Positions 32,068 to 40,074 of a stretch of DNA of 40,122 nucleotides are shown here, in pieces. Origin of the DNA: Liberiplasma sp046541015 (GTDB lineage: Bacteria > Bacillota_I > Bacilli_A > Izemoplasmatales > Izemoplasmataceae); contig JBKHEA010000014.1 in the NCBI GenBank assembly GCA_046541015.1, forward strand, positions 1 to 40,122, in the 5' to 3' direction. The notes below the pieces were generated by a model. The model was given only the letters and a program-made list of their open reading frames with translations, searched no databases and was not told where the DNA came from. The translations under genes were made by a program, and so were the position numbers. Within the stretch, counting starts at the first letter, position 1. Each line of letters begins with the position of its first letter.

Positions 32068-33858
32068 TTATGTATTCATAATAATGTCATCAATCATCGA
32101 TGATATTTCATCAATGACTTCTTTTAAAACCTGATCACTAGATAAATCTACCCCAACCATTTTCGCCAGTTCAAGGGGTGTTTTAGTCCCACCAGCTTTT
32201 AAGACTTCAATCCATGAAGCGGGTTCGATGGTTTTATTTTCAATCATTTTAGCAACTTTAGTCCCTAGGGTTAACCCTGCTGAATACGTATAAGGGTATA
32301 AGCCCATGAAATAATGTGGTTGGCGCATCCAGGTTAATCCAGCCCAGTTAGGGATTTCAACCGCGTCTCCCCAGAATTTTCTTAAAACACCTAATTTTAA
32401 GTTATTAAGAATATTGGCTGAAAGGGGTTGTTTTTTATCGACTCGATCATAAACTTCACGTTGGAAAGCGGCCTCAAGTAAATGGGTCACAAAATTATGA
32501 TAATAGGTTCTAGATATAGTTACTGATTGAATCCAGCGTTTTTCTCTTTTAGATTTAGCGTTTTTAACCAAATGGTTCGCCATTAATAATTCATTGGTCG
32601 TTGATGGGGCTTCAATAAAATACATGGATGGTCTCGTATTTAAAATCGTTTGATGGCTATTTGCATATTGGAAATGACCTGCGTGGCCAATTTCGTGCGC
32701 TAAAACCATGACTTCATCCATCATACCATTCCAGTTAATTAATATATAGGATGAAGCACCATAAGGACTTGAACAAAATCCTCCGGTAGATTTTCCTTGG
32801 TTTTGAGGGAAATCAATCCAACGTTCATCAAAGGCACGATGAACGATTTTTTGATAATCTTCTCCTAAAACTTTTAAGCCTTCAATTAACCATTGTTTCG
32901 ATCCATCAATCGTGACTTTTTGTTCGAATGTAGGATCAACTGCAATCTTTAAATCTGCATAAGTCATTTTATCTAAACCATGGACTTCTTTAAGTAAATT
33001 GGCATATTTTCTCATTGCTGGTGCTAAATGGTTCATGATGCCATCAATTTGGCGATCCATAAACGCTTTTGGGACTTTTTGATCATGAAGTAAATAGTCA
33101 TAGACACTGTCATATCCTCTTAAATCTGCAAGGACCTTTTCTTTTTGGAGATGAGCACTATAGTTACTTGCAAATCCGTGTTGATAAGAGGCAAGTTTTT
33201 TATAAAAACTCTCATAGGCAGCTCTTCTAACTTCAGTGTTTGTTTCTTGTTGATATTCGTTTTCGAATAGTGTAAATGAATTTGGATAAGTTACACCAGC
33301 CACGTTAAAATCATCAAAGCTCATGTCTGCGAGTTTAAAACGATTGTAATTAATGTATGGCGCATTCATAATTGGGGATAAAGCGACTAAGGTCTGTTCA
33401 ACTTCAGGATGAAGTGCATATTTTTTATCTTTAATAATATCTTTAAGATAATGAGCATGATTTTCGTTTAGTTTTGCAGCTTTTAGTAATAAATTATCAT
33501 CTGTTTGCTTTAAGGCATTGATAAAAAATGCCATTTTTTTCGCGATGGCTTGCATTTTAAGCATCGCTTTACCTTGTCTTATTTGATTCTCTTCTGAAAT
33601 CGAATCCGTACTCGATTGTAACGATGCATACGCATTAATTCGTGTGAGTCTTGCCTGGATATCTTGATAGAGTTTTAGCGCATCGTTAATTTGTGTTTCT
33701 GTGTTAAGATTATCTTCAAACTTTTCACAAAATACATCAACGTCTTGTTCAACTTGATCAAAAACTTGTTGATACTCCGTTTCACTTTTAAATAGATTGG
33801 TCATGTCCCAAGTGTAGTCTTGATTGAGTTCATGGCGCTTTGGTAGTTGTTTTTTCAA
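32068..33858 (-). CDS. pepF: Oligoendopeptidase F (M3 family)
   Basis: 596 residues, the usual PepF length. The zinc motif AHEIGHAGHFQ (about residue 385) gives the HExxH with catalytic Glu, and the third ligand lies in the downstream PSTTNELLMANHL helix. The N-terminal helical lobe and the C-terminal LTWMRQPHYFMGLYPYTYSAGLTLG are typical. It cleaves peptides of about 7-17 residues in the cytoplasm and would serve the imported peptides of oligopeptide transporters such as the one starting at 883. The start is TTG at 33856-33858, placed 6 bases after GAGGTG; an upstream GTG overlaps that site. Confidence 0.93.
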   Translation of the reverse strand: MKKQLPKRHELNQDYTWDMTNLFKSETEYQQVFDQVEQDVDVFCEKFEDNLNTETQINDALKLYQDIQARLTRINAYASLQSSTDSISEENQIRQGKAMLKMQAIAKKMAFFINALKQTDDNLLLKAAKLNENHAHYLKDIIKDKKYALHPEVEQTLVALSPIMNAPYINYNRFKLADMSFDDFNVAGVTYPNSFTLFENEYQQETNTEVRRAAYESFYKKLASYQHGFASNYSAHLQKEKVLADLRGYDSVYDYLLHDQKVPKAFMDRQIDGIMNHLAPAMRKYANLLKEVHGLDKMTYADLKIAVDPTFEQKVTIDGSKQWLIEGLKVLGEDYQKIVHRAFDERWIDFPQNQGKSTGGFCSSPYGASSYILINWNGMMDEVMVLAHEIGHAGHFQYANSHQTILNTRPSMYFIEAPSTTNELLMANHLVKNAKSKREKRWIQSVTISRTYYHNFVTHLLEAAFQREVYDRVDKKQPLSANILNNLKLGVLRKFWGDAVEIPNWAGLTWMRQPHYFMGLYPYTYSAGLTLGTKVAKMIENKTIEPASWIEVLKAGGTKTPLELAKMVGVDLSSDQVLKEVIDEISSMIDDIIMNT

Positions 33859-34096
33859 TGGTATCACCTCTTAAAAAAAATTATAACACAAATTTATTGA
33901 TATGTTTGTATTATAATGAGCATTTATTTTCTTTTTAAAAGCTACCACACAGTAAACTAAACCCCAAAAAGTAACCCGTTTTTTTCATCGTTTTACTTTT
34001 AGGGATTCATTTTGTCTTTATTTAGATATATAAAATAAGGATAAATCCAAAAATTAGTATTAAAAATACCCAAGATTATTCTATTTAATGATTGCA
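33859..34096. other. Intergenic region before pepF
   Basis: The 238 bases hold two TATAAT-like -10 boxes for pepF on the minus strand without good -35 partners. An imperfect hairpin (CCCAAAAAGTAA with TTACTTTTAGGG, 33963-34004) lies here; it has no proper T run after it on either strand. No gene was seen. Confidence 0.4.
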
Positions 34097-34795
34097 TTAT
34101 TTTCTAATCTTTTTTACACGTCTATTTAACATATGACGAATAATATAGCGATATATTATCATTTTAGGTATCGAAAGTTTTTGTTGGAGATGATCAAATA
34201 ATCTATCTGGATCATCGAATATTCCTAGATTTTCAGTAATTGCATCTTTTTGAATCTTTGTCTCTTTTCCTTGCCAGTCGATGGACAAATTAAATAAATC
34301 AGGTGTTGCAATAGCGTAGCCATAAAATTTTCCTTGATGGGTAATATGCATCTGTTGAATACTTTTAATGTAGGGTTTATCTAAAATAAAACCTTCTAAA
34401 GGAATCCATTGGTTCTTATAGTCTACAAGAACTCTTGTATGTAAAAAACGTTTGGGAGCTAATGGTCTTATAAGTTTTGGAAATAATTCCATTTGAAAAT
34501 CACTTTTGACATAAAAAGCTTCTATTTTACAAGGAATATTTACAGCTCTTAATAAAGCCATTAATAAAATACTTTTAGTATTACATTGACCATATCTTTT
34601 AGCTAAAACATCACTTGCCTTCATGGCATCTTTATGGTTGTATCCAAATTCAATCTCATCCCTTACAAAATGATGAATTGCGTCTATCTTATCATAAGTA
34701 TTAAAACCATTCCAATTTGATGAGTGAATCAAATTTTGGATAGATTCATGATTGAAATTCACTAAATTCGTTTCTTCTAAATACGTTTTACTCAT
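34097..34795 (-). CDS. Transglutaminase-like domain protein
   Basis: 232 residues. The transglutaminase core covers about residues 30-150: a helix IDAIHHFVRDEIEFGYN, the catalytic Cys in YGQCNTKSILLMALLRA, and His in FLHTRVLVDYKNQWIPLEG with the expected WxPLEG stretch. This fold is shared by transglutaminases and some cysteine proteases or de-amidases; in bacteria the activity is usually unproven. There is no signal peptide, so it is likely cytoplasmic, and the last 30 residues are basic (RRVKKIRK). AAAGGGTG precedes the ATG. No functional neighbour. Confidence 0.8.
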   Translation of the reverse strand: MSKTYLEETNLVNFNHESIQNLIHSSNWNGFNTYDKIDAIHHFVRDEIEFGYNHKDAMKASDVLAKRYGQCNTKSILLMALLRAVNIPCKIEAFYVKSDFQMELFPKLIRPLAPKRFLHTRVLVDYKNQWIPLEGFILDKPYIKSIQQMHITHQGKFYGYAIATPDLFNLSIDWQGKETKIQKDAITENLGIFDDPDRLFDHLQQKLSIPKMIIYRYIIRHMLNRRVKKIRK

Positions 34796-35085
34796 TTTTT
34801 CACACCCTTTATAGCATTATTAGATTCTATTCTAATGATTAGAATGTTTAAGAAAGCATTTTAGACTTTTATCACATAGTGATTATACGCTTGATGGTTC
34901 AATAGATTTGTGAATTGTTTTAAGAAAAAATGCCCATTTACATCATTGAATGAAACGCTTTAAATAGTTAATACTATTTATAATTGATTTATGAAACGAT
35001 GCTAAAAGAATTAGGAATCCTATGTGATTATTAGTGCTTATCATTTATTTATTTTTTCATTTTAATAGTTCTTATGCTAAATACA

Positions 35086-35598
35086 TCATTTTGCATTTTT
35101 CATTCTGCACATCGACCAGTTGAATGATGTATGAATGATTTGATCTCTTAAAGTAAATAGTTCTGGGAGAATGCGCAACACAATATTTCTTTCGATAAGT
35201 GCATCGCTTATACTTTTAATTTTATACTTTCTAATCGGTGTCTCTATCTCTTTACTAATATAATAACCAGCAACCTCATCTTGTAACTCAAAATGCTTCG
35301 GATCAAACTCGTAGATGGTTAACTCAGTATTTAGTAATTTACTTAACCACCGATGTTCAATAACTACACAATGTGAAACATTTGAAGAAGAGAAATAACG
35401 CTTTTTATCTTCTTCTGTTGTATGAGGACCAACATGATAAGTAACTCTCGGACAATCTCTTGGTGTTAGAAAATTAGGCAAAGTTCTTTCACATAGTGCC
35501 CATACCACACCATGTGATTGATTGATATCATCTCTTTTTGGTACAATCGGCTTAAATACTTCGATATTTGGATCTTCGCTGATATGAAATAATCGCAT
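35086..35598 (-). CDS. DUF6886-like protein, unknown function
   Basis: About 170 residues with a mixed fold and no membrane segment. It opens RLFHISEDPNIEVFKP and contains VVWALCERTLPNFLTPRDCPRVTYH, features of a small, widespread, uncharacterised family (DUF6886). The conserved His near the start, PRDCPRV, and later ELQDEVAGYYIS suggest a beta-rich binding domain. The start at 35598 is favoured over the ATG at 35607: the TATAAT at 35623-35628 leaves too short a leader for the latter, and the family usually starts MRLFH. No strong ribosome site is seen for either. Base composition is like the rest of the window. Confidence 0.65.
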   Translation of the reverse strand: MRLFHISEDPNIEVFKPIVPKRDDINQSHGVVWALCERTLPNFLTPRDCPRVTYHVGPHTTEEDKKRYFSSSNVSHCVVIEHRWLSKLLNTELTIYEFDPKHFELQDEVAGYYISKEIETPIRKYKIKSISDALIERNIVLRILPELFTLRDQIIHTSFNWSMCRMKNAK

Positions 35599-35614
35599 AG
35601 TTGTCATCTTTTAA

Positions 35615-35637
35615 TCATAACCATTATATAGTTATGA
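35615..35637 (-). promoter_or_regulatory. Inverted repeat around the -10 box of the DUF6886-like gene
   Basis: Perfect 7-bp arms TCATAAC / GTTATGA, 9 bases apart, enclose a TATAAT (35623-35628, minus strand). The layout is the same (7-bp arms, N9 centre, -10 box in or next to the centre) as at the XRE promoter at 36342-36364, though the sequences differ. No -35 box was recognised. Confidence 0.45.
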
Positions 35638-35878
35638 GATAAAACCCTTTCTTTTTGTATAGATTTGTAGAAAATAACATTTATTATAATAAATTAGGCT
35701 AAAAAAATTGGACTAGTTTGATTGGATTAGGTAGTTTTAAATCAGCAGTTTTGGCTGTATTCATTTACTGAATATTATACTATGATTTTACACAAAATAT
35801 AAGGCAATATCAGTTCTTTTTTGTAATTAGATGTAGATGAATATTTCTTTATTTCATAAAAACAAAGCTGAATTTTTT

Positions 35879-36327
35879 CTAATTTACAATGTTTTTGATT
35901 GTTTCGTTACTCAGAAGTTCAACTTTTTTCTTTAGAGCTCCCTTAATTCCTCAACAAATTTAAAATACTCTATTCCATATAAATTAGATTTCATATAAAG
36001 ATCCACATCACTATCATCAGTAGCTTAATCTTTGACGTATGATCCAAATAAATATATACGCTCAATATCGTATTTTTCTGCAATATTTGAAACGATTTTT
36101 TTGATGGTTAAAAACGATAAAATACCAGTTGATTCATCAACAACGGTTTGTTTCTCATATGAATCTCTCATTATCCTATCTATCAATAAATTAATTGTCC
36201 ATTCGTTGGGTGTTTTTGTTTCTTGCTCCCAATTTGTTATAGTATTAATGGGAATACCTACGAGCTTAGATACATCTGACTGCGTTAATCCTAAATTTTC
36301 TCGTATTGCTTTTAGCGATTGATTCAT
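35879..36327 (-). pseudogene. Broken XRE-HTH plus MNT-type nucleotidyltransferase gene
   Basis: The open first part (100 residues, 36025-36327) has an XRE helix-turn-helix (about residues 5-60; LGLTQSDVSKLVGIPINTITNWEQ). It continues into a minimal nucleotidyltransferase that stops at YLFGSYVKD. A TAA follows, yet the same frame goes straight on with ATDDSDVDLYMKSNLYG, the second half of the catalytic motif (GSY...DSDVDLY). Then a frameshift near 35938 is needed to reach KKKVELLSNETIKNIVN, ending at 35879. So one stop and one frameshift break an HTH-MNT protein. Intact relatives transfer nucleotides to HEPN toxins as antitoxins; no HEPN gene is nearby. The HTH part may still be made from its intact promoter. 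Confidence 0.85.
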
Positions 36328-36341
36328 ATGACCACCTCTAA

Positions 36342-36374
36342 ACTCATTATATACCCCAATGAGTTAGCTGTTAA
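36342..36374 (-). promoter_or_regulatory. Promoter and likely self-operator of the XRE gene
   Basis: On the minus strand TTAACA (36369-36374, 5 of 6) and TATAAT (36346-36351) are 17 bases apart. Arms ACTCATT (36342-36348) and AATGAGT (36358-36364), 9 bases apart, overlap the -10 box. This fits autorepression by the XRE domain, whose gene starts just downstream. Confidence 0.7.
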
Positions 36375-36508
36375 GATTATAATACTTCGTTGGAGTAGCA
36401 ATATTATTAATAAATATTAAAGATGTATTCAATATTTAAAGAATCTGAGTACAGGAGCATCCTAAAAATTAAACTTAAATAGTATTAACAACATGTCCTA
36501 TAAAGGCA

Positions 36509-36540
36509 AAAGAAAACCGTCAAAACTGACGGTTTTCTTT
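36509..36540 (-). terminator. Terminator of the PadR/DUF2812 operon
   Basis: An 11-bp perfect stem AGAAAACCGTC / GACGGTTTTCT with a 6-base loop, T-rich on both flanks, about 50 bases beyond the DUF2812 stop codon. Confidence 0.82.
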
Positions 36541-36588
36541 CTATCAAATCATTAAATGCACAATTTTTTGTGTCCAAATTAAAGGCTG

Positions 36589-37818
36589 CTAACCAGCTTT
36601 TACTCTATTATAATATCGAATTAGTCTAAATGAAAAGTATAAAAATTCAAGACCAGTTAGTAGGAAAATCATTGGTGTTGTAAGCACCCAACTAATGTCT
36701 TTAAAGAATTCAATTTGTATAAATCCATAGATTGAAATCCCAAATATAATAAAGTACATAACACTCATAGGTAGCATCCAAATGATATATGAAAGCATAA
36801 AACTTTTTGCATGTTCTACCTTGTCATCTTGATCACTATAATATTGTGGTTCTACGTCTTTATATTCTTGTCCCCACACTGAAATGGAAAAGTATCTAGT
36901 AAAAGAAGTAAAGAATAGGTTCCAGCCACTTTCTTCATTGATTTTAAAATAGTTTGGCTCTTTCTTTGACTGATAGTCTACATGATATTTCATTTTTCTC
37001 GGTGTTCCTTTGATGAAATAAAAACTATTGCCTATTTTGCTCATGCGAATTAAATTATATCCTTTACTCTCCATTGCTTCAAGCCACTGTCCATGTTTAT
37101 CAGGAGAATAAAACCACCCTAGTTTCATTTTTCTCACAAGTTTCTTTTCTTTTTTTAATTGCTTCAAATCTGCTTTATTCATAATCGTACTTGTTGGGAT
37201 AGTAAAAGATAAATCAATACCTTCACCACTAAGGATTTCTAGTTTTTTATTTGTCTTTCGTAGTTTCAAGTATGAATATAGTAACCACAGTTGAGATAGC
37301 ATACTCATAAATAAGACGAAGATTACAAGTATGCCTTCTAATAACTCTTGGGTTGTTGAGGGAGTAGTTATACCACCAGGTTCGTACTCTACCGAAATTC
37401 CTCCACCAACCAACACGGACATTAGTATCACACTTACAGGCAGAATAAATAGAATGAATTGTATAAGTAAGATGATCCCAGTAACATACTTTATTTTTTG
37501 ATTCCGAGATAACAATTGTTCATATGAAGGAAAATACTCAGGTATTTCTACCTTTTGTACTAATATACAATAGTTTATTGTGTGAGATATTTTATCATAT
37601 TCGACTGAGTTCGAAGCAAAAGCAGGGTAATCATTTTTTCCTCTATCATAGATAATTATATATTCCTTACTTGTTGGATTATCTTTGCAAAAGGAAAAAG
37701 TTCGAAATATTGTGTTAAAAGAAACAACACGATATCCCTTTTTACTTAGGCAATTTAACCATTTTTGTGTCTTAATAATATCATAAGACCAAAATGGTCT
37801 AAATTTTATTTTCTTCAT
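36589..37818 (-). CDS. DUF2812 membrane protein
   Basis: 409 residues. Two DUF2812-like modules (FRPFWSYDIIKTQKWLNCLSKKG at the start and LGWFYSPDKHGQWLEAMESKGYNL at about residue 235) each precede a pair of membrane helices (about 110-135 and 165-185; 345-365 and 375-400). Such proteins are almost always encoded directly after a PadR regulator, as here, and their function is not known; they may report a cell-envelope or stress signal. The ATG with AGAGGTTA upstream lies inside the end of the PadR gene (20-base overlap), so translation is coupled. The duplicated module is a good lead for the protein's inner symmetry. Confidence 0.85.
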   Translation of the reverse strand: MKKIKFRPFWSYDIIKTQKWLNCLSKKGYRVVSFNTIFRTFSFCKDNPTSKEYIIIYDRGKNDYPAFASNSVEYDKISHTINYCILVQKVEIPEYFPSYEQLLSRNQKIKYVTGIILLIQFILFILPVSVILMSVLVGGGISVEYEPGGITTPSTTQELLEGILVIFVLFMSMLSQLWLLYSYLKLRKTNKKLEILSGEGIDLSFTIPTSTIMNKADLKQLKKEKKLVRKMKLGWFYSPDKHGQWLEAMESKGYNLIRMSKIGNSFYFIKGTPRKMKYHVDYQSKKEPNYFKINEESGWNLFFTSFTRYFSISVWGQEYKDVEPQYYSDQDDKVEHAKSFMLSYIIWMLPMSVMYFIIFGISIYGFIQIEFFKDISWVLTTPMIFLLTGLEFLYFSFRLIRYYNRVKAG

Positions 37819-38143
37819 TGAATAACCTCTCTTGATATAATGTGTCTTTATACACTGTTTTAATTCTTTCTATTTCTAATCTTAATAGTTCTTTTCCCTC
37901 GCTAGTTAACTCGTAAATCGTTTTTCTTTCTCTATCTTGAAATACAGTAATAAATTTAGCTTTAGACATTTTTCCAAGCGTTGTATAAATCGTACCGGAA
38001 CCCAGTGTAATTCTTCCTCCTGTGAGTTGTTCTACATACTTTATAATCCCATAACCATGGCGTGGTTTATTTAAAGATAATAATATGTAAAACGCTGTTT
38101 CACTTAAAGGCATATAAGATTTTATGTTTTTTACCATAATCAC
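37799..38143 (-). CDS. PadR-family regulator of the DUF2812 gene
   Basis: About 114 residues. The PadR winged helix includes SETAFYILLSLNKPRHGYGIIKYVEQLTGGRITLGSGTIYTTLGKM, with the family's GYxI and GTIYTTL motifs, then a wing and a short C-terminal helix. Starts are crowded: ATG at 38155 and 38146, GTG at 38143 and ATG at 38137 are all in frame. The GTG is best spaced (5 bases) from GGAG, the ATG at 38137 next. The gene has a TTGACA/TATACT promoter with an ATGT/ACAT palindrome just downstream of it, so it probably represses itself and the coupled DUF2812 gene. Confidence 0.85.
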   Translation of the reverse strand: MIMVKNIKSYMPLSETAFYILLSLNKPRHGYGIIKYVEQLTGGRITLGSGTIYTTLGKMSKAKFITVFQDRERKTIYELTSEGKELLRLEIERIKTVYKDTLYQERLFNEENKI

Positions 38144-38157
38144 CATTACTCCCATCT

Positions 38158-38212
38158 ATGTCGCAATACGACATATCTAATTAAAGTATATCACAGTGCG
38201 ACCTATTGTCAA
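38158..38212 (-). promoter_or_regulatory. PadR promoter with operator palindrome and second half-site
   Basis: On the minus strand TTGACA (38207-38212) and TATACT (38185-38190) are 16 bases apart. A palindrome ATGTCG-CAATA-CGACAT (38158-38174) lies just after the -10 box. A second half-site GGTCGCA lies between the -35 and -10. ATGT/ACAT ends are typical of PadR operators. Confidence 0.72.
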
Positions 38213-38617
38213 TACAATTTTTCATAACTATCTTTCATCATTCTTGACAAGTAAGTTATATTTTCTGCAATAGAAATAACTCCCATAATTACCTGTGGTA
38301 CCATTGTTTTTGTAATATAGTTAACTTAAAAATAATTTGATACCAGCTTAGAAAACCCCTATTGCATGGTGTTTAGTGCATTATTTTTACTGTTATTTGA
38401 ACCACTTCTAGTATCAATCAAACAAAAAACCGAGGAATTACCAAACAAAAATGTTTGATCTATATCCTCGGAATGCGAGAAAATTTGTGTGATTCGACCT
38501 ATTTTAATCCAATTACGTACCCTTTGATTAAATTTGCGCACCCCTATAAAAACGTCTTAACAAAGGGATTTTTCAAAGTGACTTTTGTATTTACCCCATA
38601 CAGTCCATAACAGTTTT
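38213..38617. other. Intergenic region, no real gene seen
   Basis: A 60-codon frame (38359-38541, minus strand, GTG start) is present, but it contains the terminator hairpin at 38424-38471, lacks a ribosome site and matches nothing recognised. The rest is AT-rich and featureless. A transposon remnant cannot be excluded. Confidence 0.5.
38424..38471 (-). terminator. Terminator with a double hairpin
   Basis: On the minus strand CCGAGGA and TCCTCGG form an outer stem around an inner hairpin (CAAACA / TGTTTG) and are followed by TTTTTT. It is about 145 bases after the stop of the broken lipoprotein gene and can end transcription coming from the right end of the window. Confidence 0.75.
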
Positions 38618-39081
38618 TTAATCACTCTCACAACTGGAGTACTCAATATTAAGTTCATCTAGGAAATCGCAACTTAAAATGTTGTATTTTTGATGGAAAT
38701 CAATTATCTCATAATATTCCTCATTAAAGAAAACATCGTACATATATCTGGTCTTAGCACCAATAATACATGTACAGTTACCTTCTACTGAAAATCCATA
38801 TAATGGAAAAATCAATTCGTCAGGTACATCTCTGTACAAAATCGAGTATTGTGTAGACTCGTATGCAACTTTCCAATCACTCTCGTCAACATTTACAAAG
38901 ACTGTCTCCAAACCTTCAGTTGTGTCCCCTTGTGACGAAACTGAAATTATTTGTTCTACAGTACTAGAGGTAACAAAATATAATTTTCATTTCCCACTAA
39001 AGATGTTTCAGCAATATCATCAACACAACTTGACATGAATAATGTAATTATAATAATTATAATAATGTTAAATTTCTTCAT
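38618..39081 (-). pseudogene. Frameshifted small lipoprotein gene
   Basis: From the ATG at 39079-39081 (GAGGTGA upstream) the frame gives a lipoprotein signal ending FMSSC and runs to LVGNENYILLPLVL before a stop. The next frame is open from FVTSSTVEQIISVSSQGDTT to the stop at 38618, about 120 residues, with four spaced cysteines (two as NCTC). One extra T in the T4 run (38975-38978 as A on the plus strand) would join them into a protein of about 155 residues. So it is a frameshifted gene, or a sequencing slip at the homopolymer. No family is recognised. It follows the broken protease by 24 bases. Confidence 0.75.
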
Positions 39082-39104
39082 ATTTTCACCTCTTGACACT
39101 TACA

Positions 39105-39686
39105 TTAATACAAAGATAAATCTAGCTCATCATATATATTATACATAGTAGTGTATACAGCGTTAGTAGCATTTCCACCAGATAGAACCCCTTGTACATA
39201 TTTATAATATTGTCCTCCACCAGCATATATAGTTAAAACAAATGGTCCTCCTGTTGCGCCACCAACTAGAACAATATCTGTCTCAACCAAGTTTGAGATC
39301 CATTTCCCACTCACCGGTGCATTCATCGAACTAGTTGTAACTTCACCATATTGCATACTGGAATGATTGCCATCACCGTAATATACAACTATCGAGCCTA
39401 AAACAGGATACGAAAAAGATATATTTAATTATTGGTAGTTGTTGTTGAATACAAGGTTTTTACTAGGTATCCACCTTGGCGACCACCACCATTCACTACG
39501 TAAATCTATAAAAGCTGCATCTGCAGAGCTATAGTTTTGAAAAATATAACTATCAACATCACCAACTGTATTTCCATCTATCACTATATCTTCTCCAATT
39601 GTAGAACCAATTTCAGAAACACAATGACCAGCTGTAAAAAACACATCATCAAGATGTGCCTCATTTAACTTTAAAATACTAAAACT
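39105..39686 (-). pseudogene. Broken trypsin-like serine protease gene
   Basis: Two open pieces in the same frame are separated only by a TAA at 39429-39431. The first has VFFTAGHC (the histidine of the triad) and DAAFIDL (the aspartate). The second has VLVGGATGGPFV where an active enzyme has GDSGGP, with Thr in place of the nucleophile Ser. A chymotrypsin-fold protease is therefore clear. The N-terminal part, with the signal peptide expected for a secreted enzyme, is missing: the open frame begins at 39686 inside the upstream dsrE-like gene. Truncation, an internal stop and the lost serine all say it is dead. Confidence 0.85.
39636..39658 (-). terminator. Terminator after the DsrE-like gene
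   Basis: On the minus strand the stem CACATC / GATGTG with loop TTGAT is followed by TTTTTT, 13 bases after the DsrE-like stop. The same bases serve as the start of the protease homology (DDVFFTAGHC), so it marks a likely join point. Confidence 0.7.
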
Positions 39687-40021
39687 TTATCAGCCTTTTC
39701 AGTCAACTCTCCGAGTTCACTCATCGTACTTCTTTTTGTTGTATCAATAATTATTTCCTCATTGATGCCCCGAGCATCCATGCATGTCCCACATAAATAT
39801 ATTCCAGCATTTTTTCTAGATACTGCTTTAACCATTCTCTCTAAATTATAATAGCCGTCTGGTGTTTTTTGGTTTTTCATCGCACAAACCACACTATCAC
39901 CCATAAAAAACATGTTGATTTCGGCGTTTTGTTCTTTTTGTAATGTCATAGCTAACCTTAAAGCATTATATGGTTTTTCATTACCATATGGTGATTCATT
40001 GACAATAAATAAATATTTCAT
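39671..40021 (-). CDS. DsrE/DsrF family sulfur-relay-like protein
   Basis: 116 residues of the DsrE/YchN fold. The opening YLFIVNESPYGNEKPYNALRLAMTL and the loop CGTCMDARGI near residue 77 are family features; its two cysteines may carry sulfur as persulfide. A third cysteine lies in SVVCAMK. Relatives act in sulfur transfer to tRNA or in sulfur oxidation, but many single copies have no known job. GAGGAGG stands before the ATG and a TATAAT promoter follows upstream. It has its own terminator and is the intact first gene of a run whose other members are broken. Confidence 0.88.
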   Translation of the reverse strand: MKYLFIVNESPYGNEKPYNALRLAMTLQKEQNAEINMFFMGDSVVCAMKNQKTPDGYYNLERMVKAVSRKNAGIYLCGTCMDARGINEEIIIDTTKRSTMSELGELTEKADKVLVF

Positions 40022-40045
40022 ACTATAACCTCCTCATATAATATT

Positions 40046-40074
40046 ATTATAAACTGTACTCGTATGATAGACAA
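40046..40074 (-). promoter_or_regulatory. Promoter of the DsrE-like gene
   Basis: On the minus strand TTGTCT (40069-40074; 4 of 6) and TATAAT (40046-40051) are 17 bases apart, about 25 bases before the start codon. Confidence 0.6.

Noticed and set aside
34948..34966. AATGAAACGCTTTAAA, cre-like
   Set aside because: The CG falls one base out of register with the consensus, and no gene start follows it closely.
34796..35085. 290-base gap between the transglutaminase and DUF6886-like genes
   Set aside because: Read on both strands: only short AT-rich frames without ribosome sites and no clear hairpin.
38359..38541. 60-codon minus-strand frame, possible transposase scrap
   Set aside because: It contains a terminator hairpin, begins with a GTG lacking a usable ribosome site and matches no family I can recognise.
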